From the NCBI RefSeq assembly GCF_017939745.1, contig NZ_JAGKQQ010000001.1, forward strand, positions 1,426,001 through 1,490,000: 64,000 bases of DNA, written 5' to 3'. This DNA is from Gemmata palustris. Its GTDB lineage: Bacteria; Planctomycetota; Planctomycetia; Gemmatales; Gemmataceae. Positions 55,901-63,760 of the stretch are shown in pieces; position 1 is the stretch's first letter; the number at the start of each line of letters is the position of its first letter. Below the pieces are notes generated by a model, which worked only from the letters and a program-made list of their open reading frames with translations, was not told the DNA's origin and made no database searches. A program made the translations under genes and the position numbers.

Positions 55901-56033
55901 CAACGAACAGGAGTGAAACAGCCGGACCCCGCGCCGGCTCGCCTGTGGGGAGCGGGGCCGCGACGGGCGCCCCTTTGGCCTGTCCGCTGGGAAGGGGGAC
56001 AGGGGGGGATTCCGAGGCTCTGTCGGGTGCCAT
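52986..56033 (-). CDS. polytopic membrane protein with C-terminal TPR region
   Basis: ATG 56033 (MAPDRASES) gives 1015 aa; a TTG at 56102 in frame is less likely. After a proline-rich lead come about eleven hydrophobic segments (SLLFVGLLGVLLASF, VLAAVKSLLCGAVAVLMF, ILFLAIVLYFIV, FLPWVAFAVASGIQVRLVPF), like glycosyltransferase-type membrane proteins. The C-terminal 450 residues are helical repeats with TPR-like spacing (ANAHLALGRAYLALLDS, ARLAQAHLELGRLYLTL). No catalytic motif was recognised. It is divergent from the DUF1559/CRTAC1 operon and shares its promoter region. Confidence 0.75.
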   Translation of the reverse strand: MAPDRASESPPVPLPSGQAKGAPVAAPLPTGEPARGPAVSLLFVGLLGVLLASFPARNVDVWKHLAHGRALVHFSGEVSPTWLYDLLTYTTFSLGGGMVLAAVKSLLCGAVAVLMFHLSARKGGWRTPLVAAGLAVLAMGSRLLLQPPTVSILFLAIVLYFIVREETRIPGANGPWPDWRLVVLFAIWANVDGRFVLGLGAVALFWLGRVCDAPQDGVRAGLRRWAVTVGVLVVASCFSPSHVNGLRWPPELRTAAVELWKRTGEARAVNSAFDRAYLDAFRDSPAALSYYPLLALGLLSFLLNRRGWRWARFLPWVAFAVASGIQVRLVPFFAIVAGPVAAWNLQEFFARRASAPVRRGVRYVGFGSASVLALAFLVCAWPGWLQGPPFEPRQWVVEPPPSLSQGADFLRRAHAGGLWPAETGTLHVSPDTAAAFAWYCPEDRVVRDEAAVGHLLNFEDIDNARQRLRALGVTRVVVHAADPSAPSDQMLDRLLVDPGEWPVLHLTGGLVVFGWRDPGRRGATDPYADWEVDFARLAFRPTASEVAPPSRPLKGQRWWDAFWKPAPPPRPPGRDEAAVLLRKAAAEVRLAPRRHVAAWEASQAVGLVGAASGWSDPVDAALRLTLFQPPIPQNAPLPAITRLTFVFQQQFALDRGHAPVGILYAAIRAARRAVAENAADANAHLALGRAYLALLDSTAEQSWANRVPQLLKIRQLQASAALNRAVALNPRLAQAHLELGRLYLTLSCADLAAAHLRTFRNTPVLWGGPKPGDRATESLDAEIARLTKALEHERGEFSKESAKSSVSDRAEMAARRGLGGAARDLLLKSDVAAFGAVGMELELDLLLRTGRPDDVLEWVTSEARGSLSDFTYHSLRAQAFIAAGEYANADAELTAMIGPGGQLPSTSQVGKEVAGLVGKTLLDEQPAGFILPQLPWRTLGRPEFENRIAERSRKLARSADILMLRGLVALEAGNIDRARESLHAALAFSPNRWGGGQLAFNGQTVARDCLGLIDP

Positions 56034-56180
56034 AAGTGAGCCGGGAGTGGATTGAGATGATTGCGGCCTAATCACTCTAAGTTGAGGATTCGTTGACGTC
56101 AATCTCGCCCGAACAGTCGCCAGAGGGATGTGCCGAGATAGAAAGTCGAGAAAAATCGTGAGGAAGTGGTGAGTTTGGTG

Positions 56181-56209
56181 TTGACACTATTTGAAACGGT
56201 GGATTATAA
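56181..56209 (+). promoter_or_regulatory. sigma-70-type promoter of the DUF1559/CRTAC1 operon
   Basis: TTGACA at 56181-56186 and TTATAA at 56204-56209 are separated by exactly 17 bp. Transcription would start near 56216, giving a leader of about 50 nt to ATG 56265. The match to consensus is unusually good for this GC-rich window. Confidence 0.7.
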
Positions 56210-56264
56210 GAAGACTGTTATTGTTTAGTGGCCCCGCTTTTCTCCACTCGCGCGGGTGATTTCT

Positions 56265-57353
56265 ATGACACCTCTCCCTCGTCGCCGGTCAGCGTTCACG
56301 CTGATCGAGCTGCTCGTCGTCATCGCGATCATCGCGATCTTGATCGGATTGTTGTTGCCGGCGGTTCAGAAGGTGCGCGAGGCTGCCGCGCGCATGAAGA
56401 GCGGCAACAATCTCAAGCAGATCGGCATAGCCCTCCACTCCTGCCACGACGCGCACGGCAAACTGCCCACCACCACCGGTGCCTTCCCCGGTACTGGGGA
56501 GGGCACCGTGTGGGAACTCGACAGCGTCCCGTCGCGGTTCGGCACGATGCACTACCACCTGCTCCCCTACTTGGAACAGGACAACCTGCACAAGGCACCG
56601 CAGATCTCCCCCAACGACGGGAACGGTGGGAGCGGGACACAGTCTTGGCGGACGAAGGGGAACGGATTGAATGGCGTTGTCAAGACCTTCCACGCCCCGA
56701 ACGACCCGGGCGTGACTGCGGCGGCCGAGGCGTGGAACAACAATGGGGGCGAACGCGCCGGGGCGGCGAGCTACCACTCGAATTGGCACGCGTTCGGCGG
56801 CGGGTGGGACGAGGACTGGCAGGTCGGCGGCAAGGCCCGCATCCCGAGCTCGTTCCCCGACGGCACGTCACAGACCATCGGGTTCATGGAACGGTACGCG
56901 ATCTGCGGGGACGGCAATCTTGGCAAGCCCTCGTCGCCCTGGAACCAGTCCTGGCTTTATGCCGAGCGTAGCTGGCAGGAAGACGGTGCACTGCCGGGTC
57001 CGATCACCCAGTACCATAACCCGGGGAGCGCTTGGTGCTCGCCGACCTACTGGATTCCCGGTAACACCACCGGCGGCGGGAACGGTCGCGGCGGCTTCCA
57101 AAATTTCGCCAGCATCCCCGCGAACTACCCCATCGACCGCGTGACCGGGGTTTCGGCCTACTTCCAAATTCCGCAGGCCGCGCCGCCCGTCAGGAACTGT
57201 GACCCGATGCGGCTCCAGTCGTTTGGTGCTAGTGGGATTCAGGTTCTTCTGATGGACGGGAGCGTCCGCTCCGTGGGAGTCAACACCGACGCCACAACGT
57301 GGGTTCGGGCTCTCCTACCGAACGACGGGTTCGTTCTCGGCAGCAACTGGTAA
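56265..57353 (+). CDS. DUF1559 pilin-like protein
   Basis: ATG 56265 ([17 protein letters not shown]) gives 362 aa. The prepilin signature [20 protein letters not shown] lies at residues 11-30, then [27 protein letters not shown]. The middle is WAFGGGWDE-type (here [12 protein letters not shown]). The C-terminus has [17 protein letters not shown], the DUF1559 end. It is the first gene of an operon with a lipoprotein, a TPR protein and a CRTAC1-type protein, as often in planctomycetes. The role is unknown. Confidence 0.93.
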   Translation: MTPLPRRRSAFTLIELLVVIAIIAILIGLLLPAVQKVREAAARMKSGNNLKQIGIALHSCHDAHGKLPTTTGAFPGTGEGTVWELDSVPSRFGTMHYHLLPYLEQDNLHKAPQISPNDGNGGSGTQSWRTKGNGLNGVVKTFHAPNDPGVTAAAEAWNNNGGERAGAASYHSNWHAFGGGWDEDWQVGGKARIPSSFPDGTSQTIGFMERYAICGDGNLGKPSSPWNQSWLYAERSWQEDGALPGPITQYHNPGSAWCSPTYWIPGNTTGGGNGRGGFQNFASIPANYPIDRVTGVSAYFQIPQAAPPVRNCDPMRLQSFGASGIQVLLMDGSVRSVGVNTDATTWVRALLPNDGFVLGSNW

Positions 57354-57382
57354 ATCATCGCGACGATCGCGGTTCGACCGGT

Positions 57383-57408
57383 GGGAGGGACTGCCCGGTA
57401 ACCCTCCC
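57383..57408 (+). terminator. hairpin between the DUF1559 and lipoprotein genes
   Basis: Stem GGGAGGG (57383-57389) with CCCTCCC (57402-57408), 12-nt loop, followed by the T-rich GTCAATTTCATCTT. It could attenuate the transcript after the highly expressed first gene. Confidence 0.5.
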
Positions 57409-57467
57409 GTCAATTTCATCTTCCCCACTCCCTTCGGGTGGCCACCAAACGTCATCAGGGCACACTC

Positions 57468-57935
57468 ATGAATCGGCCTGGCCTTCTTCTACTCCTATTC
57501 CTTCTATTAGCCGGCGGACTGTTGGGCTGCTCGAAGAACTCGTTGGCGCCGGCGAAAGTGTCCGGAAGTCTAACGTACAAGGGCCAGCCGATTAAAGCGG
57601 GGACGATGGCCTTCCACACCCCCGAAGGGACCACTTACGCCGCCCAGATTAGCACGGACGGGACGTACAGTGCCGCGGATCTGCCCGAGGGAGAACTGGT
57701 TGTTACGGTCAACACCGAGCACCTCAACCCCGCCAGGAAACCGCCGGCCGCAACCGGCAGGGACACAGAGAAGCGGATGAAGATGATGCAGTCCAGGCAG
57801 CAGCCACAGGGGAGCGCCGTCGTGCCCGACGAACCCTACATCAAGATCCCCGAGAAATACTCCAACCCGAAAACCTCGCCGCTGACGATCACCCTGCAGA
57901 GCGGCCGGCAGGTCCACAACTTCGACCTGGATTGA
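57468..57935 (+). CDS. lipoprotein with carboxypeptidase-regulatory-like domain
   Basis: ATG 57468 (MNRPGLLLLLFLLLAGGLLGC) has a clear lipoprotein signal with lipobox LLGC. The protein has 155 aa. The domain reads VSGSLTYKGQPIKAGTMAFHT, AQISTDGTYSAADLPEGELVV and QSGRQVHNFDLD, a beta-sandwich. It sits second in the DUF1559 operon and parallels the lipoprotein at 47552-48007, which also follows a DUF1559 gene. The pair recurs in planctomycetes; the job is unknown. Confidence 0.85.
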   Translation: MNRPGLLLLLFLLLAGGLLGCSKNSLAPAKVSGSLTYKGQPIKAGTMAFHTPEGTTYAAQISTDGTYSAADLPEGELVVTVNTEHLNPARKPPAATGRDTEKRMKMMQSRQQPQGSAVVPDEPYIKIPEKYSNPKTSPLTITLQSGRQVHNFDLD

Positions 57936-57962
57936 TCGGCGGAAGATCGGGTGGGATCCGCA

Positions 57963-58017
57963 CCCCGAGCCCTAGTGGGGTCTCGGGAGAGCGGCCGCGG
58001 AGGGATCTCTCCTCCGC
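57963..58017 (+). other. two small hairpins between the lipoprotein and TPR genes
   Basis: CCCGAG with CTCGGG (about 57964-57987) and GCGGAGG with CCTCCGC (57997-58017, 7-nt loop). They may be processing or stability elements within the operon transcript. Confidence 0.35.
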
Positions 58018-58087
58018 CAGGGGAAGAACCATCATCACCCGCTCATTCGGTCGTCCTCCTCCCCTTCGCCGCCCGTGGGATTCGCCG

Positions 58088-59437
58088 ATGTTTCGCCTTG
58101 CCGGTCGAGTGCTCCGTCTCCCCGGGCGCGCCTGGAAGGTGATCCGCAGGCGTCCGCGGCTGACCGTTTTGTTCGCAGTCGTGCTCGTTACCGGTGCGGG
58201 GTTCGGGCTGTGGCGATACGCCCTTGGCGAGTGGCGGGCGGCGCAGGCCGCGCTCAAGAACGACCGACCCCAGGAGGCCCAAGAATACCTCGCTTTCTGC
58301 CTGCGAGTGTGGCCGCAGAGCCTCGAGGTCCACCTCTTCGCCGCCAGAGCAGCGCGGCTGACGGGCGATCTCAACGCCGCGGAAGCCCGTCTGAACCGTT
58401 GTATCGAACTCCAGGGTGGCGCAACCGAGGGTGTACAGTTAGAGTTCCTCCTCTTGCGAGTCCAGGCAGGAGAGGTAGATGAACTGGCCCCAGTGCTGTT
58501 TGACCTCGTCCAGAAGGGACACCCTGAATCCCCAATCATCCTGGAAACCGTCGCTCACGCTTACATTCTCCGCCTTCGGTACAAGCCGGCGTTCGCCTGC
58601 CTGAGCCTCTGGATCGAGAAGTACCCCGACGGTGCCAAGCCTTACCAGTGGCGGGGGTGGGCGCTGGAGCGGTTGAGTAACGAGAAGGGGGCGAAGGCGG
58701 ACTACCACCGCGCTCTGGAACTCAACCCAGACCTAATGCCCGTTCGGCTCCGCGTCGCCGAAATGTTCCTTGAGGACAAACAGGCGCCGGAGGCACTGCC
58801 GCACCTGGAATTGCTGTGCCGGCAGGCGCCGAACAACGCTTTCGTGCAGGCGCGGATGGGGATGTGTTGGTTCCTGCAGGGCCGCAACGACGAGGCCCGC
58901 CGACTGATGGAGGCGGCCGTCCCCCACCTCCCGTTCGATCCGGCCCTGCTCGTCTCTCTGGCCAACCTCGACCTCCAGGAGAACAAACCGGCGGATGCAG
59001 AGCACCGACTGCGTGCCGTACTGAAGGTGGACCCGTCCGACACCGAAACGCTCTTCGTCCTCGCCTCGGCGCTCCACCTGCAGGGCCGAAGTGCGGAGGC
59101 CGCCGTCGTGCTGGACGATTACAAAAAGAAACGCGTGTTGGTCGATCGGATCAACGAGCTCCTCAAGGACAAAGCGGACAGCCCGACGGCCACGGCGGGG
59201 GACTACGCGGAGATCGGCCAGTTGTTCCTTCAAATCGGTCGTGAGAAATTCGGCACGTACTGGCTGGAGCGGGCCCTGGAGCGAGACGCGACGAATCAGG
59301 TGGTCCACCACGCCTTGGCCGTGCATTACGAGCGGAAGGGGGATGCGAGCGCCGCAGCCCCCCACCGCCGACATCTCCGCACCGCCGTTCCTGTATTACC
59401 CCCGAGCGGCTCTAACCCCGAGGGCAAGGGACCATGA
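58088..59437 (+). CDS. membrane-anchored TPR protein
   Basis: ATG 58088 (MFRLAGRVLRLPGRAWKV) gives 449 aa. One membrane helix (LTVLFAVVLVTGAGFGLW, residues 21-38) is followed by about eight TPR units (DRPQEAQEYLAFCLRVWPQS, KADYHRALELNPDLMPVRLR, PADAEHRLRAVLKVDPSDTE). The TPRs should face the periplasm and bind partner proteins, perhaps the CRTAC1 protein encoded next. The stop overlaps the next start by 4 bp (ATGA at 59434-59437), showing coupling. Confidence 0.88.
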   Translation: MFRLAGRVLRLPGRAWKVIRRRPRLTVLFAVVLVTGAGFGLWRYALGEWRAAQAALKNDRPQEAQEYLAFCLRVWPQSLEVHLFAARAARLTGDLNAAEARLNRCIELQGGATEGVQLEFLLLRVQAGEVDELAPVLFDLVQKGHPESPIILETVAHAYILRLRYKPAFACLSLWIEKYPDGAKPYQWRGWALERLSNEKGAKADYHRALELNPDLMPVRLRVAEMFLEDKQAPEALPHLELLCRQAPNNAFVQARMGMCWFLQGRNDEARRLMEAAVPHLPFDPALLVSLANLDLQENKPADAEHRLRAVLKVDPSDTETLFVLASALHLQGRSAEAAVVLDDYKKKRVLVDRINELLKDKADSPTATAGDYAEIGQLFLQIGREKFGTYWLERALERDATNQVVHHALAVHYERKGDASAAAPHRRHLRTAVPVLPPSGSNPEGKGP

Positions 59438-61260
59438 CCGATTCAACGCTGAGGCGCCGGGAACCACCCACGAGCAGGTGCAGAGCAGGCGCAGCGGTCG
59501 TGATGACGTGCCTCGCTGTCGGGCTGGCATCGCTGGGGTGCGGAAGCAAGGACCAGGCGCCCGAGGCACCAACGCCCGAGGCACCCGACCCAGACCTCAC
59601 AGGCCCAGACTTCTTCGACGACATGACCGCATCGGCGGGCATCGACTTCGCCTACCGCAATGGCGAGGAAGCCCCGCACCTGGCGATCCTAGAATCGCTT
59701 GGCGGCGGCGTGGTCGTCATCGACTTCGACCGCGACGGACTGCCCGACCTGTTCCTTCCCGGTGGCGGGCACTACGGCGGAGCGGATAATAAGCAGATCC
59801 TCGGCCACCCCTGCCGGCTCTACCACAACGAGGGGAACTGGAAATTCAAGGACGCGACCGCGCCCGCGGGTCTAGACAAACTGGCCGGCGGCGCCCCGTG
59901 GTTCTACACACACGCCGCCACTGTCGGCGATTACGACCGCGACGGCTGGCCCGACTTGCTCGTCACCGGCTGGGGGCGGATCGCACTGTTCCACAACGAA
60001 TCGGACGGGAAGGGCGGCCGCCGCTTCACCGACGTGAGCGCCGCCGCCGGGCTGGATAAAGACATCACCTGGGCGACGAGCGCCGCCTGGGCTGACTTCG
60101 ACGGCGACGGCTGGCCCGACCTGTTCGTCTGCCAGTACGTCGATTGGTCGTTCGCCAACCACCCGGCGTGCAACTACGACGGCAAGACGTCCGACGTCTG
60201 CCCGCCGAAGAGGTTCAAGGGTCTGGGGAGCAAAGTGTACCGGAACACGGGCGCCGGCAAGTTCCCCGACGTCAGCGAGGAGGCCGGGATTCTCAAAGGG
60301 GGCGAGCACGCGAGCAAGGCGCTCGGCGTTGTGGCCGTTGACGTGAACCTGGACGGCAAGCCGGACGTGTACGTCGCCAACGACACGGTGGCGAACTTCC
60401 TCTACGTGAACAAGTCGGCCCCGGGGAAGATTCGGTTCGAGGAGAAGGGCCTGGCGGCCGGGGTCGCGCTGGACGGCGGCGGAAATCCGAACGGAAGCAT
60501 GGGCGTGGACGCGGGCGACCCCGAGGGGATGGGCAAGCCGGCTCTGTGGGTGACCAATTACGAGAATGAGTTCCACGCTCTGTACCGGAACCACTCGGCC
60601 GGCGACAGGGTCGCGTTCGTCTTCGCCACCCAGTCGTCCGGCGTCGGCGTGATCGGCCAGAAATTCGTCGGCTGGGGGACGGGGTTCGGCGACTTCGACC
60701 TCGACGGCTGGGAGGACATCTTCATCGCCAACGGTCACGCGGTCCGCTTTCCGACCGGGACCACCCGCAGTCAGAAGCCGGTCCTCTTCCTGAACAAGGG
60801 CGCTGGGAAGTTCAAGGACATCACCACGCGTGGCGGCACGTACTTCAAGCAACCGCACCTCAGCCGCGGCGCGGTGCTCGCGGACCTAGACAACGACGGG
60901 CGGCTCGACTTGGCGGTGAGCCACACGAACGCGCCGGCGACGATCCTCCGTAACGTGCTACCCGGCCGGCACTGGGTCGGAGTGGAACTGGTCGGCGCCG
61001 GCAACCGGGACGTGGTCGGCGCGCGGATCACGGTTGAGGCCGGTGGCCGCACCCAGACCCGCTTCGCCAAGGGCGGCGGGAGCTACGCATCCGCGCCGGA
61101 CCGCCGGCACGTCGTCGGCCTGGGCACCGAGACGAAGATTGCGAAACTCGCGGTCAACTGGCCGGACGGCTCGCGTCAAGAGTGGGCCGACGTGCCGACC
61201 GATCGATACCACGTCGTGACACAAGGAAAGAAGGAGTTGGGCATATGGCAATGCCGCTAG
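59434..61260 (+). CDS. CRTAC1-type lipoprotein (FG-GAP/VCBS repeats with ASPIC/UnbV domain)
   Basis: The protein has 608 aa. A signal ending LASLGCGSKD suggests a lipoprotein. FG-GAP/VCBS repeats follow, each with a calcium loop (IDFDRDGLPDLFLPGG, GDYDRDGWPDLLVTG, ADFDGDGWPDLFV, DVNLDGKPDVYVAND, DFDLDGWEDIFIANG), forming a beta-propeller. The C-terminus is an ASPIC/UnbV domain (HWVGVELVGAGNRDVVGARITV and GTETKIAKLAVNWPDGS). It is probably exported. Planctomycetes pair such proteins with TPR proteins in operons, as here. The ligand is unknown. Confidence 0.93.
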   Translation: MTDSTLRRREPPTSRCRAGAAVVMTCLAVGLASLGCGSKDQAPEAPTPEAPDPDLTGPDFFDDMTASAGIDFAYRNGEEAPHLAILESLGGGVVVIDFDRDGLPDLFLPGGGHYGGADNKQILGHPCRLYHNEGNWKFKDATAPAGLDKLAGGAPWFYTHAATVGDYDRDGWPDLLVTGWGRIALFHNESDGKGGRRFTDVSAAAGLDKDITWATSAAWADFDGDGWPDLFVCQYVDWSFANHPACNYDGKTSDVCPPKRFKGLGSKVYRNTGAGKFPDVSEEAGILKGGEHASKALGVVAVDVNLDGKPDVYVANDTVANFLYVNKSAPGKIRFEEKGLAAGVALDGGGNPNGSMGVDAGDPEGMGKPALWVTNYENEFHALYRNHSAGDRVAFVFATQSSGVGVIGQKFVGWGTGFGDFDLDGWEDIFIANGHAVRFPTGTTRSQKPVLFLNKGAGKFKDITTRGGTYFKQPHLSRGAVLADLDNDGRLDLAVSHTNAPATILRNVLPGRHWVGVELVGAGNRDVVGARITVEAGGRTQTRFAKGGGSYASAPDRRHVVGLGTETKIAKLAVNWPDGSRQEWADVPTDRYHVVTQGKKELGIWQCR

Positions 61261-61307
61261 CGGCGTTGCGACGAGCGAGGGAATTGCTCGCCAGAACCGA
61301 CCTCACG

Positions 61308-61628
61308 TCACCGCCTTCCTACCAGGCGCGTGGTCCAAACGCGGTCGTACTCGCTCACGCGGGCCGGCGGGTTCTTCGCCGGGTCGTAGGGGAAGTTTGG
61401 CATCGCGCGATGCGGGTGCGGCCCGAGATATCCGCCAGTGAGCGTCATCGGCGCGGTGCCGTTGACGTAACCCCACATCCACAGCACGAAGGACCGCTGC
61501 CAGCCCTCGTGCAGCGGCGGCACCGAGGCTACGTCGAACTCTGCCGTCGCCTCGTCACCCGGGCTGCAGATCACGTGGCGGTCGTCGGTCACACTCAACA
61601 ACTCGGTTGCGTCGCCGGTCCGCGGCAA
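61308..61628 (-). pseudogene. C-terminal fragment of a CRTAC1/TPR-type protein
   Basis: The frame reads VICSPGDEATAEFDVASVPPLHEGWQRSFVL, then GPHPHRAMPNFPYDP. This pattern (GDE...FD..PPLP.GW.R.FVL..G.....PHP...MP.FPY) is the tail found after ASPIC/UnbV domains in planctomycete proteins. Nothing of the earlier domains is seen. It is tail-to-tail with the intact CRTAC1 gene, so it is probably a remnant of a second copy. Confidence 0.5.
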
Positions 61629-61778
61629 TCCCTATGCCCGCGGTCTTCGATGGGGGCCGGCGGGTCTGGGCCGTGAGTCGCATGCGACCAAGGACACCGA
61701 CCTGGCGGCGAAGGTCCGGGCGGTGGTGCGGGGCTGGTGGCCGGGTAGTCATCTCCATCCTCTCCGGGAGGTCGTCCG

Positions 61779-62387
61779 ATGCGCGGGTTGTTGTTCACGG
61801 TCGTGTTCGCCACGTCCCTGGTGTTCGCGGCCGGGTGCGGCCGGTCGGCGCCGATGGCCCCGACAGCCCCGGCCGGCCCCACGCCGCCGACGGAGGCGAC
61901 CCTGACCGACGGGGGCGTCGCCGACATCGACCGGGCGGCTAAGGACACTAAGGACGCGGTTTTCCTGGTCGAGTTCTGGACCATGGCGTCCGAGCCGCCG
62001 CCCGACTTCGCGCTCGCCGCCAACTCTCGAGCCGGCGACAACCAGGCCCGGGCGGCGCCGGTGGGAAAGGACAAGGTCGCCTGGCACGGGGTGCGAAAGG
62101 CCGAGTACCTGGGGGCGAAGTACGGCGGGCACTTCCTACGGGTGATCTTGGTGAACGTGGACGGCCCGGAAAAGAGAGGCGAGGTGCTCAAGTTTCTCAA
62201 GGACCGCGACGCTCGGCACGTCACGAACCTCGCCTGGAAGGACGGCCCGACCGCCGACCGGTACGGGTTCACCGGCAAGGCCCCGCACCAGGCGGTGTTC
62301 GGGCGGAACGGGAACCGGGTGTGGGCGACTGGGGAGCCGCTCGCGGGGACATTCGACGGCCTCCTCTTTCAGGAACTCGACAAGTAA
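61779..62387 (+). CDS. thioredoxin-fold lipoprotein lacking CxxC
   Basis: The protein has 202 aa. Signal MRGLLFTVVFATSLVFAAGC with lipobox AAGC. A thioredoxin-like pattern follows: VFLVEFWTMASEPPPDF, where thioredoxins have WCxxC, then LRVILVNVDG and DRYGFTGKAPHQAVFGRNG with the cis-proline-like turn. With no redox cysteines it would act as a binding fold, not an oxidoreductase. It is a stand-alone gene on the plus strand. Confidence 0.65.
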   Translation: MRGLLFTVVFATSLVFAAGCGRSAPMAPTAPAGPTPPTEATLTDGGVADIDRAAKDTKDAVFLVEFWTMASEPPPDFALAANSRAGDNQARAAPVGKDKVAWHGVRKAEYLGAKYGGHFLRVILVNVDGPEKRGEVLKFLKDRDARHVTNLAWKDGPTADRYGFTGKAPHQAVFGRNGNRVWATGEPLAGTFDGLLFQELDK

Positions 62388-62487
62388 TATTACTCCCAGT
62401 ACTTTCCAATTGAACTGGAGAACGCAGACTCCGTTCGGTAGAGGAGTTGTGTCGAGCAATCGCCTCCACGGAAGGAGCCTGCGTCCG

Positions 62488-62850
62488 ATGACCGCCCCCA
62501 ACCCGTCCCAGCGCTCCAGAATCACTCAGGCCTTTATTCCGACGAGTTCTTGTTGGCGGTGCAGACTGCGGAGAATGGAAAACCGTTGGCCCTTGCGGAA
62601 CTTCGTTGAGTGCCTGACCCGGCTGGACCCGATCGCGAACGAGCCGGGCGAGTTCGACCGGTTCCTCGCGGTGGCCCAGACCCGGTTCCAGTTGCCCCCG
62701 CGGGCCCTGATCGCGTTACTCGAGGCGGTGGCCCCGAAGATCGACGCGTTCGTCACCGTTCCGGGCGCGGATTTGGGGGCGGCCCCGAACCTCGTGACCA
62801 CCTTCTCGACCGCCCTGGCACGCCACGTGACCGTTCCGGTGGGGTCGTAG
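62488..62850 (+). pseudogene. small hypothetical protein with two compensating frameshifts
   Basis: ATG 62488 has GGAAGGAG 10 nt upstream. The first frame gives MTAPNPSQRSRITQAF. A neighbouring frame from about 62535 to 62603 gives the more protein-like SDEFLLAVQTAENGKPLALA, and the first frame then returns with ECLTRLDPIANEPGEFDRFL and PPRALIALLEAVAPKIDAFV. An uninterrupted helical protein of about 120 aa is implied. It is either decayed or the sequence has one insertion and one deletion. No family was recognised. Confidence 0.5.
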
Positions 62851-62892
62851 TCGTCGCCTCCCCGGCCGCGCACAACGTGTTCCGCGGTGCCC

Positions 62893-63219
62893 TCACACCG
62901 GCCGCCCTTGGATCTCATCCGACGCGCCCGGGCGCTTGAGCTCTTGGTGCCCGAACAGCGCCCTCAGCAGGTGTAGGGCGCGATCTACCTGGCCATCGGT
63001 CAGCTGGGTCAGGTCGTAGCCGCCGCGCCCGCACCGCTCGCACGGCGGGAGCGCAACGAGCTCGACGAGCCGTGCCAGTTCGCCCTGCTCCTGGGCGCTG
63101 AGTCGCGCCAGGTCGAACTCCTCCGCGCCGGCCGGGTCCGGACGCTCGACATGCCCGCACCCTGGGTACGGGCATTTGCGGGCGTGTCGCTCGAGCTCGG
63201 CCACCCGGCTCTGGCTCAG
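62893..63219 (-). CDS. small double zinc-ribbon protein (family B), second cassette
   Basis: A paralogue of 17735-18049, with CxxCG pairs CPYPGCG near residue 16 and CERCGRGGYD near 60, then LTDGQVDRALHLLRALFG. In the first cassette the start is GTG overlapping the upstream TGA; here the same place reads CTG overlapping TGA (63216-63219), giving LSQSRVAELERHA. A CTG start, or a coupled re-initiation, seems the best choice; a GTG six codons further in is the alternative. Confidence 0.65.
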   Translation of the reverse strand: MSQSRVAELERHARKCPYPGCGHVERPDPAGAEEFDLARLSAQEQGELARLVELVALPPCERCGRGGYDLTQLTDGQVDRALHLLRALFGHQELKRPGASDEIQGRPV

Positions 63220-63419
63220 GACCGCACCTCCGGCCCGTACTCCCGCGGTTCCCCGGCCTCGACGATCTCTTCGACGATGACGAGCACGTGGTACCCGCCG
63301 CACCGCGGGCACCGGTCCACCCCGCACGGCACGTGACCCTCGGGTGCGAGGCGCAGCACGCGCGCGTCGCACCCGAGCTCGACACCCTCCAACTTCTGCA
63401 CCCGCGCTGACAATCGCAT
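63216..63419 (-). CDS. 67-aa zinc-ribbon protein (family A), second cassette
   Basis: MRLSARVQKLEGVELG, then CPRCGGYHVLVIVEEIVEAG. Same length as 18046-18249 and about 70% identical by eye. An extra cysteine at residue 32 precedes the CxxC. It lies 14 bp after the family C gene. Function unknown. Confidence 0.7.
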   Translation of the reverse strand: MRLSARVQKLEGVELGCDARVLRLAPEGHVPCGVDRCPRCGGYHVLVIVEEIVEAGEPREYGPEVRS

Positions 63420-63433
63420 ACGGTCCCCGCCGG

Positions 63434-63760
63434 TCAACCCCGGCGCATCACCGCGTCGAGCGCTTCCAAGATCTGCTCGTCGGACGCCGGGAGCAGGAGT
63501 TGATCTGGGTACGCGCCCGGGTGCCGCTCGTGGACGAGTCGGAGCCATGCCTGGTGCTCGGGCTTGAGTGTTTGGAGGAACGCACTCATCTGCGCGAGCC
63601 ATACCGTGTGGTTCGGATTCGTGCGGTCGAGATCGTCCACCCCGAACGCCCCGGCCAGGAGCCCGCGTGCGAACGCCACCGGCTCGTTCGGCACAGCCGT
63701 ACTCGCCCGCCGTACCGGGATCTCGAACTCGAGTTTGCCCACGCGGTTTCCGAGGTTCAT
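63434..63760 (-). CDS. 108-aa element protein (family C), second cassette
   Basis: Same length as 18261-18587 with the same landmarks: NRVGKLEFEIPVRR, GAFGVDDLDRTNPNHT, EHQAWLRLVHERHPG. It overlaps the HTH gene by ATGA as in the first cassette. Most DNA differences fall in third codon positions, which supports selection on the protein. Confidence 0.72.
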   Translation of the reverse strand: MNLGNRVGKLEFEIPVRRASTAVPNEPVAFARGLLAGAFGVDDLDRTNPNHTVWLAQMSAFLQTLKPEHQAWLRLVHERHPGAYPDQLLLPASDEQILEALDAVMRRG

